Assembly (NCBI GenBank): GCA_016714935.1
Contig: JADKBU010000028.1
Coordinates: 1 to 41,227 of the forward strand
Direction of reading: 5' to 3'
Length of the DNA: 41,227 nt
DNA from: Candidatus Accumulibacter propinquus
GTDB lineage: Bacteria; Pseudomonadota; Gammaproteobacteria; Burkholderiales; Rhodocyclaceae
Shown one piece after another: positions 17,458-24,580 of the stretch. Within the stretch, counting starts at the first letter, position 1. Each line of letters opens with the position of its first letter. The notes beneath the pieces were generated by a model. That model searched no databases, was not told the DNA's origin, and saw nothing but the letters and a program-made list of their open reading frames with translations. Made by a program: the position numbers and the translations under genes.

Positions 17458-18384
17458 ATGCGCATCGCCGTTGCCATCGATCGCGTCGAAAAGCGTTTCG
17501 GCTCCCTGCTGGCGCTGGCCGGCGTTTCCCTGCAGATTGCCGAGGGTGAGTTTTTCGGGCTGCTCGGCCCCAATGGCGCCGGCAAGACGACCTTGATCTC
17601 CTGTCTGGCCGGCCTCTCTCGCCCGAACGCCGGCAAGTTGACGATCATGGGGCACGATGTGCGCTCCGAGTACCGTGCCGCGCGTCGCCTGCTTGGGGTG
17701 GTACCGCAGGAGCTGGTTTTCGATCCGTTCTTTTCCGTTCGCGAGACGCTGCGCATCCAGTCCGGGTACTTCGGAATGCGCCACAACGACGACTGGATCG
17801 ACGAGATTCTCGCCAACCTCGATTTGACCGCCAAAGCCAACGCCAATATGCGCAGTCTCTCCGGCGGCATGAAGCGACGCGTGCTGGTCGCCCAGGCGCT
17901 GGTGCACAAACCACCGGTGATCGTCCTCGACGAGCCGACGGCCGGGGTCGACGTGGAGTTGCGGCAGGGTTTGTGGCAGTTCGTCCAGCGCCTCAATCGC
18001 GACGGACATACGGTGATCCTGACCACGCATTACCTTGAGGAGGCGGAAGCCCTGTGCGGGCGCATCGCAATGCTCAAACAGGGACGGGTGGTGGCCCTGG
18101 ATACGACTCGCAACCTGCTGGCCCGCTTCTCGGGCCAGACCTTGAGCCTGCGCCTGGCCGGCCTTGCACCAATCCCCCAGACGCTGCGCGCCGGCGCCAC
18201 GGAAAGTGAAGGGACGTGGACCTTCCACCTCGGCAGTCTCGCCGAGATCGAACCATTGCTGGCCACGCTGCGTGAGGCCGGCTGCGCGATCGACGATCTG
18301 CGTCTGACGCAGACCGACCTCGAAGACGTCTTCCTCGGTGTCATGCAGGACAACGGCAACCGGCAGGAAGGGCAGCGGCCATGA
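17458..18384 (+). CDS. yadG: ABC-2 type exporter ATPase, YadG-like
   Basis: 308 residues. ABC ATPase with Walker A GPNGAGKTT, signature LSGGMKRRV, Walker B VIVLDEPTAGVD and switch His in LTTHYLEEAE. A C-terminal domain of about 80 residues ends in QTDLEDVFLGVM, a tail typical of ABC-2 drug or polymer exporters (DrrA/YadG). It pairs with the permease that starts inside its stop codon. The substrate is unknown. The pair sits between mlaB and ibaG, which in E. coli are adjacent, so it may serve the envelope too; that is inference. Confidence 0.93.
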   Translation: MRIAVAIDRVEKRFGSLLALAGVSLQIAEGEFFGLLGPNGAGKTTLISCLAGLSRPNAGKLTIMGHDVRSEYRAARRLLGVVPQELVFDPFFSVRETLRIQSGYFGMRHNDDWIDEILANLDLTAKANANMRSLSGGMKRRVLVAQALVHKPPVIVLDEPTAGVDVELRQGLWQFVQRLNRDGHTVILTTHYLEEAEALCGRIAMLKQGRVVALDTTRNLLARFSGQTLSLRLAGLAPIPQTLRAGATESEGTWTFHLGSLAEIEPLLATLREAGCAIDDLRLTQTDLEDVFLGVMQDNGNRQEGQRP

Positions 18385-19133
18385 CCGGCTTCCGAACCCT
18401 GCTCTACAAGGAAGTGCTGCGCTTCTGGAAGGTCAGCTTTCAGACCGTCGGAGCGCCGGTGCTGACGGCATTGCTCTATCTGATGATCTTCTCGCATGTG
18501 CTCGAAGCGCATGTGCAGGTTCATGGCGTCCCTTACACCGCCTTCCTGATTCCCGGCCTGGTCATGATGTCGGCCCTGCAGAACGCCTTTGCCAACAGTT
18601 CATCGAGTCTGATCCAGTCGAAGGTGACCGGCAGTGTGGTTTTTGTTCTCCTGCCACCGATTTCCTACGTCGAGTTCTTCCTCGCCTACGTGTCGGCAGC
18701 GATTCTCCGGGGTCTGCTGGTCGGGACCGGCGTCCTGCTGCTGACGATGGTCTTCGCCGTGCCTGCGCTGGTGGCGCCGCTGTGGGCGATGGCGTTCATC
18801 GTCCTGGGTGGGGCGATCATGGGTGCGCTGGGAATGGTCGCCGGCATCTGGGCCGACAAGTTCGACCAACTGGCGGGTTTTCAGAACTTCCTGATCATGC
18901 CGCTGACCATGCTTTCCGGCGTCTTTTACTCGATTCATTCGTTGCCCGAGTTCTGGCAGCAGGTGTCGCGTTTCAATCCCGTCTTCTATATGATCGACGG
19001 CTTTCGCTTCGGCTTTTTCGGCGTCTCCGACGTACCGCCGGAAGTCAGCCTGGCCGTCATCGCCACGAGTTTCCTGCTGGTGTCGGCGGCAACGCTGGCG
19101 CTGCTCAGGAGCGGCTACAAACTGAGGTCCTGA
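18381..19133 (+). CDS. yadH: ABC-2 type permease, YadH-like
   Basis: 250 residues with six predicted transmembrane helices and the ABC-2 signature region FLIMPLTMLSGVFYSIHSLP, followed by FNPVFYMIDGFRFGFFG. Length and these motifs match YadH. The ATG overlaps the ATPase stop codon (18381-18384), so the two are translated together as one exporter. Substrate not identifiable from sequence. Confidence 0.93.
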   Translation: MTGFRTLLYKEVLRFWKVSFQTVGAPVLTALLYLMIFSHVLEAHVQVHGVPYTAFLIPGLVMMSALQNAFANSSSSLIQSKVTGSVVFVLLPPISYVEFFLAYVSAAILRGLLVGTGVLLLTMVFAVPALVAPLWAMAFIVLGGAIMGALGMVAGIWADKFDQLAGFQNFLIMPLTMLSGVFYSIHSLPEFWQQVSRFNPVFYMIDGFRFGFFGVSDVPPEVSLAVIATSFLLVSAATLALLRSGYKLRS

Positions 19134-19136
19134 ATC

Positions 19137-19382
19137 ATGATGCAGCCTGAACAAGTCCAACAGATCATCGCCGACGGTCTACCCTGCGAACACCTGCAGG
19201 TCGCCGGCGATGGGCACCATTTCGAGGCGCTGATCGTCAGCGCCGAGTTCGTCGGCAAGACGCGTGTGCAACGCCAGCAACGGGTGAACGAGGTGCTTCG
19301 CCGGCATTTCGACAGCGGCGAACTGCACGCCCTGTCGATGAAAACCCAGACCCCCGACGAATGGAGCGCTGCGCGTGGATAA
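19137..19382 (+). CDS. ibaG: IbaG, BolA-family protein
   Basis: 81 residues, the normal size of IbaG/YrbA. Conserved BolA features include HFEALIVSAEFVGKTRVQRQQ and VNEVLRRHFDSGELHALSMKT. IbaG belongs to the family that works with monothiol glutaredoxins in Fe-S cluster and acid-stress physiology. The neighbourhood ibaG-murA is conserved widely in proteobacteria. Two ATG codons are adjacent at 19137. Its end overlaps the murA GTG by 8 bp. Confidence 0.93.
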   Translation: MMQPEQVQQIIADGLPCEHLQVAGDGHHFEALIVSAEFVGKTRVQRQQRVNEVLRRHFDSGELHALSMKTQTPDEWSAARG

Positions 19383-20634
19383 GTTGCTGATCCAGGGCGG
19401 CACGCCGCTGGCGGGAGAAATCGCCATTTCCGGCGCCAAGAATGCGGCGCTGCCGATCCTCTGCGCCGGCCTGCTTTCGTCGGAGCCACTGCATCTGAGC
19501 AACGTGCCGCGACTCCGGGATATCTCGACGATGCTGCGCCTGATCGAACAGATGGGCGTACGGGTCACCGACGAGGGTACCCATGGCGTATCACTGGACA
19601 GCCGCGGCCTTGACAACCCGCTCGCCCCATACGACATGGTCAAGACCATGCGCGCCTCGATCCTCGTGCTTGGTCCCCTGCTGGCGCGTCATGGTGAAGC
19701 GCGGGTGTCCCTGCCGGGGGGCTGCGCGATCGGCGCGCGCCCGGTGGAGCAGCATATTCGGGGGCTGCAGGCGATGGGCGCCGAAATCCATGTCGAGCAC
19801 GGCTACATCCATGCCAAGGCGGGCGCCGGCGGCCTCAAGGGGGCACGCATCGTCACCGACATGGTCACCGTCACCGGCACCGAGAATCTGATGATGGCCG
19901 CCGTGCTCGCGGCCGGAGAAACGGTCATCGAGAACGCCGCGCGCGAGCCTGAGGTAGTCGATCTGGCCAATTGCCTGGTCGCCATGGGCGCGCAGATATC
20001 CGGCGCCGGCACCGACAGGATTCGCATCCGGGGAGTGGAACGTCTGCACGGGGCGACACACCCGATCATGGCCGACCGCATCGAGACCGGCACCTATCTT
20101 TGCGCCGCGGCAGCAACCGGCGGCCAAGTTCGCCTGACCCGGACGTCAGCGGCCTATCTGGATGCAGTGGTCGACAAGTTGCTCGACGCCGGTTGCGACA
20201 TCGTCATCGAGCGCGATGCGATTACCCTCCAGGCACCGGCGCGACTGAAGGCGGTCAGCGTGCGCACCGCGCCCTACCCGGCCTTTCCGACCGACATGCA
20301 GGCACAGTTCATGGCCATCAACTGTGTTGCCGAGGGATCGGCGGTGATTCGCGAAACGATCTTCGAGAATCGCTTCATGCATGCCGTTGAATTGATTCGC
20401 CTGGGAGCGGACATCAGGATCGACGCCAACAACGCGATGGTCACCGGCGTCGAACATCTCCAAGGAGCGACGGTGATGGCCACCGACTTGCGCGCCTCGG
20501 CCAGCCTGGTCATCGCCGGACTGGTGGCGCAGGGTGAAACGTTGATCGAGCGGATCTATCATCTCGACCGGGGTTACGAGGGAATCGAGGACAAGCTGGG
20601 GCAACTCGGAGCGCACGTCAGGCGGATTCGTTGA
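19375..20634 (+). CDS. murA: MurA, UDP-GlcNAc enolpyruvyl transferase
   Basis: 419 residues, the family's standard length, from GTG 19375. It transfers enolpyruvate from phosphoenolpyruvate to UDP-N-acetylglucosamine, the first committed step of peptidoglycan synthesis, in the cytoplasm. The catalytic Cys is Cys117 in LPGGCAIGARPVEQH, and the conserved Lys22-Asn23 lies in SGAKNAALPIL. Other family blocks include TENLMMAAVLA and FPTDMQAQFMA. With Cys rather than Asp at the active site, the enzyme is expected to be of the fosfomycin-sensitive type. It closes the mla-ibaG-murA run; the gap after it is 446 bp. Confidence 0.97.
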   Translation: MDKLLIQGGTPLAGEIAISGAKNAALPILCAGLLSSEPLHLSNVPRLRDISTMLRLIEQMGVRVTDEGTHGVSLDSRGLDNPLAPYDMVKTMRASILVLGPLLARHGEARVSLPGGCAIGARPVEQHIRGLQAMGAEIHVEHGYIHAKAGAGGLKGARIVTDMVTVTGTENLMMAAVLAAGETVIENAAREPEVVDLANCLVAMGAQISGAGTDRIRIRGVERLHGATHPIMADRIETGTYLCAAAATGGQVRLTRTSAAYLDAVVDKLLDAGCDIVIERDAITLQAPARLKAVSVRTAPYPAFPTDMQAQFMAINCVAEGSAVIRETIFENRFMHAVELIRLGADIRIDANNAMVTGVEHLQGATVMATDLRASASLVIAGLVAQGETLIERIYHLDRGYEGIEDKLGQLGAHVRRIR

Positions 20635-21080
20635 GACGTCCAACGACGGCCCTCGCCAAGGCTGTCCGGTTCAAGGCGTTTCCTGGCATCCCGATCGACC
20701 AACTTTCAATTCTTTGATTGATTGACCTTGTCGAGAGGCTTGGCCTTCTTGCCATGCTTTTTGGCCCGTCTGGGGCAACCGCTTGCCCGCAGCACAGCTC
20801 ATTGGCGCAGGCAAACCGGACAGTTCCTGTGGAGCGAGAACGAGGCAGTGCTGGTCGTAGCCCCTTGATTGAAGAGACCTTTGACCTGCAAATCGAGGGG
20901 AGAAACTCGGCCAGTCACATCATGCCCCCTCTTCATGAAGGTGGTCAGCCGTGGCACCCGATGATGCCCTTCGCCCTATCTCCATCATTGCGCCGGAGAG
21001 GATCTGCTCGCCAACCCGTACGCGGCGTCCCCCTTTGCCTTCCAAAGCCTCATCCACCTCGTACTAAAGGAGTTGCATCG
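20635..21080 (+). promoter_or_regulatory. 446-bp untranslated region ahead of nhaD
   Basis: No gene is supported here. The nhaD frame stays open upstream to 20718, but that part has no family match and no ribosome site. An 8-bp pairing (one G-T) joins 20960-20967 to 20984-20991, with core ATGATG/CATCAT. A good Shine-Dalgarno, AAAGGAG, lies at 21066-21072, eight bases ahead of the nhaD ATG. Such a long leader before a sodium antiporter may hold an ion-responsive RNA element, but no known class could be recognised by eye. Confidence 0.4.
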
Positions 21081-22493
21081 ATGTACCCACATCTGGTCGC
21101 CCTTTTTACCCTGCTGGTTATACCTGCGCTGACCTGGGCAGCAAGCGGCAGCAGCGAGATCGCGAATCTCACCGGCAGTGTCATGGGAATCATCTCCTTG
21201 GTGCTGTTTGTCGTGTGCTACGTACTGGTGATGTTTGAAGAGCAGTTGCATCTGCGCAAAAGCAAGCCGGTGATGGTGGCGGCCGGCATCATCTGGATCT
21301 TGGTCGCCCTCTCCTACCAGGCCCTCGGCAAGCCCGACCATGCCCACGCCGCGGTGATGCACAATTTGAGCGAATACGTCGAGTTGTTTCTCTTCCTGCT
21401 CGCGGCGATGACCTACATCAACGCGATGGAAGAACGCAATACCTTCCTGGCGCTGCGCTCGTGGATGGTCACCAAGGGATTCACCCTGCGCCAGATCTTC
21501 TGGATGACCGGCCTGCTTGCCTTTTTCATCTCTCCTGTGGCCGACAACCTCACCACCGCCCTGCTGATGGGCGCGGTGGTGATGGCCGTGGGCGCCAACA
21601 ATCCGGCCTTCATGGTCGTTTCGTGCATCAACATCGTGGTCGCAGCCAATGCTGGCGGCGCTTTCTCCCCCTTCGGCGACATCACCACGCTGATGATCTG
21701 GCAGAAGGGCAAGGTCGATTTTTTCAGCTTTTTCGCCCTCTTCGTGCCCTCGCTGATCAACTGGCTGGTGCCAGCGGTCTGCATGAGCCTGACGGTGCCG
21801 AAAGGCAAGCCGCAGGTCATTGACACCAAGATAAGCATGAAAATGGGAGCGAAGCGGATCATGGTGCTGTTCCTGCTCACCATTGTCACCGCTGTGTCAT
21901 TCCACAACTTCCTGCATCTGCCGCCGGCCGTCGGGATGATGCTGGGCATGGGCTATCTGTCGCTGTTCGCCTATTACCTGAGCAAAGTCGAAGGGCGCAT
22001 GCTGAGCGGTGACAACCCCCTCGACGTCACCGGACACAAACATGAGACTTTCGATCTCTTCAGCAAGGTGGCGAAGGCCGAGTGGGACACCCTGCTCTTC
22101 TTCTACGGCGTGATCCTCTGTGTCGGCGGGCTCGGTCAGTTTGGCTATCTGGCAAGAACATCCGCCCTTTTGTACGACGGACTGGGGCAAACCGTCGCCA
22201 ACATTCTCGTCGGCGTTCTTTCGGCCTTCATTGACAACATCCCGGTAATGTTTGCTGTCCTGAGCATGGATCCGCAGATGTCCGTCGGCCAATGGCTGCT
22301 CGTGACGCTGACCGCTGGTGTCGGCGGCAGCATGTTGTCCATCGGCTCGGCCGCCGGTGTCGCCCTGATGGGCATCGCCCGCGGTGTCTATACCTTTGGC
22401 TCACACCTGAAGTGGACCTGGGCGATCGCCCTCGGCTATGCGGCGAGCATCGGCGTCCACATATACATCAATGCCCGGCTGTTCGCCGGCTGA
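21081..22493 (+). CDS. nhaD: NhaD-type Na+/H+ antiporter
   Basis: 470 residues from ATG 21081, with AAAGGAG ahead of it. NhaD expels Na+ (and Li+) in exchange for protons. Twelve or so hydrophobic segments are visible. The two most conserved blocks carry buried acidic residues: SPVADNLTTALLMGAVVMAV, and its counterpart SAFIDNIPVMFAVLSMDP late in the protein. A further family block is NAGGAFSPFGDITTLMIW. The N-terminus has a signal-like hydrophobic stretch. Length matches characterised NhaD proteins (about 475). It belongs to neither the NhaA nor the NhaB family. Confidence 0.95.
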   Translation: MYPHLVALFTLLVIPALTWAASGSSEIANLTGSVMGIISLVLFVVCYVLVMFEEQLHLRKSKPVMVAAGIIWILVALSYQALGKPDHAHAAVMHNLSEYVELFLFLLAAMTYINAMEERNTFLALRSWMVTKGFTLRQIFWMTGLLAFFISPVADNLTTALLMGAVVMAVGANNPAFMVVSCINIVVAANAGGAFSPFGDITTLMIWQKGKVDFFSFFALFVPSLINWLVPAVCMSLTVPKGKPQVIDTKISMKMGAKRIMVLFLLTIVTAVSFHNFLHLPPAVGMMLGMGYLSLFAYYLSKVEGRMLSGDNPLDVTGHKHETFDLFSKVAKAEWDTLLFFYGVILCVGGLGQFGYLARTSALLYDGLGQTVANILVGVLSAFIDNIPVMFAVLSMDPQMSVGQWLLVTLTAGVGGSMLSIGSAAGVALMGIARGVYTFGSHLKWTWAIALGYAASIGVHIYINARLFAG

Positions 22494-22591
22494 CTCTGAC
22501 TGCAGGGTTGCCCCCCGAACAGCGGCACACCCGCAATGACCTCTGGCTTTCGTCGACGCAGGAGGGCCGCCGAGTCCCCACAGATGCCGTT

Positions 22592-22621
22592 CGACAGCAA
22601 CTCGATGCGCCAGATATACTG
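22592..22621 (+). promoter_or_regulatory. candidate sigma-70 promoter of the HBM sensor gene
   Basis: TCGACA (22592-22597, five of six matches) and TATACT (22616-22621, five of six) are 18 bp apart. Transcription would start near 22628, about 107 nt ahead of the sensor gene's ATG. This is the best-spaced promoter seen by eye in the window. Confidence 0.45.
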
Positions 22622-22734
22622 TCAGTCAAGCGCCTTGCCTGCTTGTAGACGCAACCCGAAAGTCGTTGCTGGCGCTTGCCGACCGGAGTGCGGCAAGCCC
22701 GGCGAATGCCCGTTTCACCAGACTGGAGCGAGAT

Positions 22735-24459
22735 ATGATCAAATTTTCCAGTAAATTGCGGATTGGTGAACGGCTCGGCCTCGGCTTTGGACTGGTCGGC
22801 GTGCTCTTCATCGGTGTCGTCTGGCACTACCACCACACGCTGCGCTCGGTACTCGACGACTATCGGCAACTCCATGCCGTTTTCGAAGTCCGCAAGTCGC
22901 TGGCGCTCGAAATCGAGATCGAGATGGCCGCGGCGCGAGAAGCAGAAAAGGACTTCCTGATCGAGCACCAGGAACGCTTCGTCGGGAAAGTCGAACAGCA
23001 TCTGCAGGCCTTGCTCGAAAAGGTCAAGGCACTGGCTACGGTCGATCAGCAGTCGCGGCAGACCGCCGAGGAACTCCAGGCACTGATAGCGACCTATCAG
23101 GCGAGTTTTCATGCCGTCGCCGATGCCTGGCGGAGCATGGGCCTGGACGAGAACTCCGGGATTCAGGGCTCCTTCCGCAACCGCATCCATCGTCTTCACG
23201 AACTGTCGGCCAACTACAACGTCGACCGTCTTTACACCAGCCTGCTGCAGATTCGCCGCAACGAGAAAGACTTCGCCTTGCGAAAGGATCCGAGGTACCG
23301 CGAGCGCGTCCGCCAGTTGATCACCGAGTTCCGCCTACTGGTCGAGACTTCCGATCTGCAGGAAGCGGTGAAGCAGAAATTACTCGCCGAACTGGCGGTT
23401 TACGCGAGAACCTTCGCGGAATATTCCGACAGCGCACTCAAGGCCGGTGTCGTCGACGGTGGCAAGGGGCCTTTCCGCGATGCGGCGCAGCGCATGGAAG
23501 CGATTCTCGACGCCTACCAGGTCAGCAACCTCGAAACCAACGTCCTCCAGCTCCGGCGGCGAGAGAAGGACTACCTGTTGCGCGGCGACGACTCCTACCC
23601 GCAGATGGTCGTTGAAATCGCCAGAAGCATTCGCGCCCAGATTGCCGAGTCGAATATTGCCGCTGCGGACAAGGAACTCCTCAGCGGCCTGCTGCGCGAT
23701 TATCAACGCAGTTTTCTGGTGCTGGTATCGCGGCGCGCCATCATCGCGGAACGGACTCGGGAGATGGATGCGGCCGCCAACCACGTCGTTCCGTTGATCC
23801 GGCAAAATGTCGATCAAGCGAATCAGATGATGGCTGCCCGCACCGGCGAAATCACCGAATCTTCGCAGGCCAGCGTTCGTCTGAGCCTCATCGTGATGGC
23901 CTGCGCGATCGCCCTGGCCATCGTCTTCGCGGTGCTGATCACGGCGCGCATCGTTCGTCCCGTTCGGCAAATGGCCGGCCTGCTCGACGACCTGGCCTAC
24001 GGAACACCGACCGGGCGCGTCCCGACAGTGCCCGGCGGACGTGACGAGATCAACGCCATGGGTGAGTCGCTGAATGCACTGATCGATCACCGGGCAAACT
24101 TCCTGGGGTGGTGGAAGGCGTCGATGAACGAAGTGATGGCCCTGCGTGACCTGGACAGCGCGCGTACAGAGGCGGCGCGCGACGAAGCAAACCGAGACCT
24201 GCATGTGGCCGAGATCGCCAAGTTACAGCAACTCAACGCGATCCGTGGCCGCCTGCTGCAACATTCGCAACTTATTGTCGATGTCTCTCGACGCGCTATC
24301 GCCAGCTCCGGCAGGCTCAGCGCCGATGACGCAAAAACCATCGAACACTCGACCCGGAGCATGGCCATGCTGTACGAAGCGCTGGCGGCTGAACAAGCGC
24401 CCGTGACCGAGAGCGGCGGCACACCGGAGCCTGCCGAGCAGCAGACGGCCGCCGTCTGA
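22735..24459 (+). CDS. membrane sensor with three HBM-like repeats and HAMP, no output domain
   Basis: 574 residues from ATG 22735, with GGAG seven bases ahead. A transmembrane helix at about 15-33 is followed by a periplasmic, all-helical region of about 350 residues. It contains three spaced copies of an E-K-D-F/Y motif: EAEKDFLIE (Lys72), RRNEKDFALRKD (Lys178) and RRREKDYLLRGDD (Lys278), 106 and 100 residues apart. The last two are the signature of the helical bimodular (HBM) ligand-binding domain of chemoreceptors. A second helix (about 383-406) leads to a HAMP domain (RPVRQMAGLLDDLAYG) and a coiled coil. No chemoreceptor signalling domain, kinase, GGDEF or EAL region follows. A function in signal input without a known partner is likely. 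Confidence 0.8.
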   Translation: MIKFSSKLRIGERLGLGFGLVGVLFIGVVWHYHHTLRSVLDDYRQLHAVFEVRKSLALEIEIEMAAAREAEKDFLIEHQERFVGKVEQHLQALLEKVKALATVDQQSRQTAEELQALIATYQASFHAVADAWRSMGLDENSGIQGSFRNRIHRLHELSANYNVDRLYTSLLQIRRNEKDFALRKDPRYRERVRQLITEFRLLVETSDLQEAVKQKLLAELAVYARTFAEYSDSALKAGVVDGGKGPFRDAAQRMEAILDAYQVSNLETNVLQLRRREKDYLLRGDDSYPQMVVEIARSIRAQIAESNIAAADKELLSGLLRDYQRSFLVLVSRRAIIAERTREMDAAANHVVPLIRQNVDQANQMMAARTGEITESSQASVRLSLIVMACAIALAIVFAVLITARIVRPVRQMAGLLDDLAYGTPTGRVPTVPGGRDEINAMGESLNALIDHRANFLGWWKASMNEVMALRDLDSARTEAARDEANRDLHVAEIAKLQQLNAIRGRLLQHSQLIVDVSRRAIASSGRLSADDAKTIEHSTRSMAMLYEALAAEQAPVTESGGTPEPAEQQTAAV

Positions 24460-24488
24460 CAAGCGTTTTCGCCTTCACTGAGCAGCCT

Positions 24489-24502
24489 GCGCGTGCACGC
24501 GC
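24489..24502 (+). promoter_or_regulatory. 14-bp perfect palindrome ahead of the copper-receptor gene
   Basis: GCGCGTGCACGCGC reads the same on both strands. Its centre lies about 60 bp upstream of the start expected from the -10-like TAGAAT at 24544-24549, whose -35 partner at 17 bp (TTCCAC) is poor. This is a plausible operator for a dimeric regulator, and the Crp/Fnr gene downstream is a candidate. It does not resemble the usual Crp or Fnr half-sites. Confidence 0.35.
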
Positions 24503-24580
24503 GTGCGGCGAAATGTCACATTCCACAACCCGGCAGCACTCCCTAGAATGCCGCATACCAAAAACATGGGGGAGTGGGGA

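Noticed and set aside
20718..21080. N-terminal extension of nhaD by 121 residues
   Set aside because: No family match, unlikely composition, and a strong Shine-Dalgarno directly before ATG 21081.
24503..24580. Longer start for the TonB-dependent receptor
   Set aside because: ATG 24581 has the ribosome site and begins a proper signal peptide; the extension would bury it.
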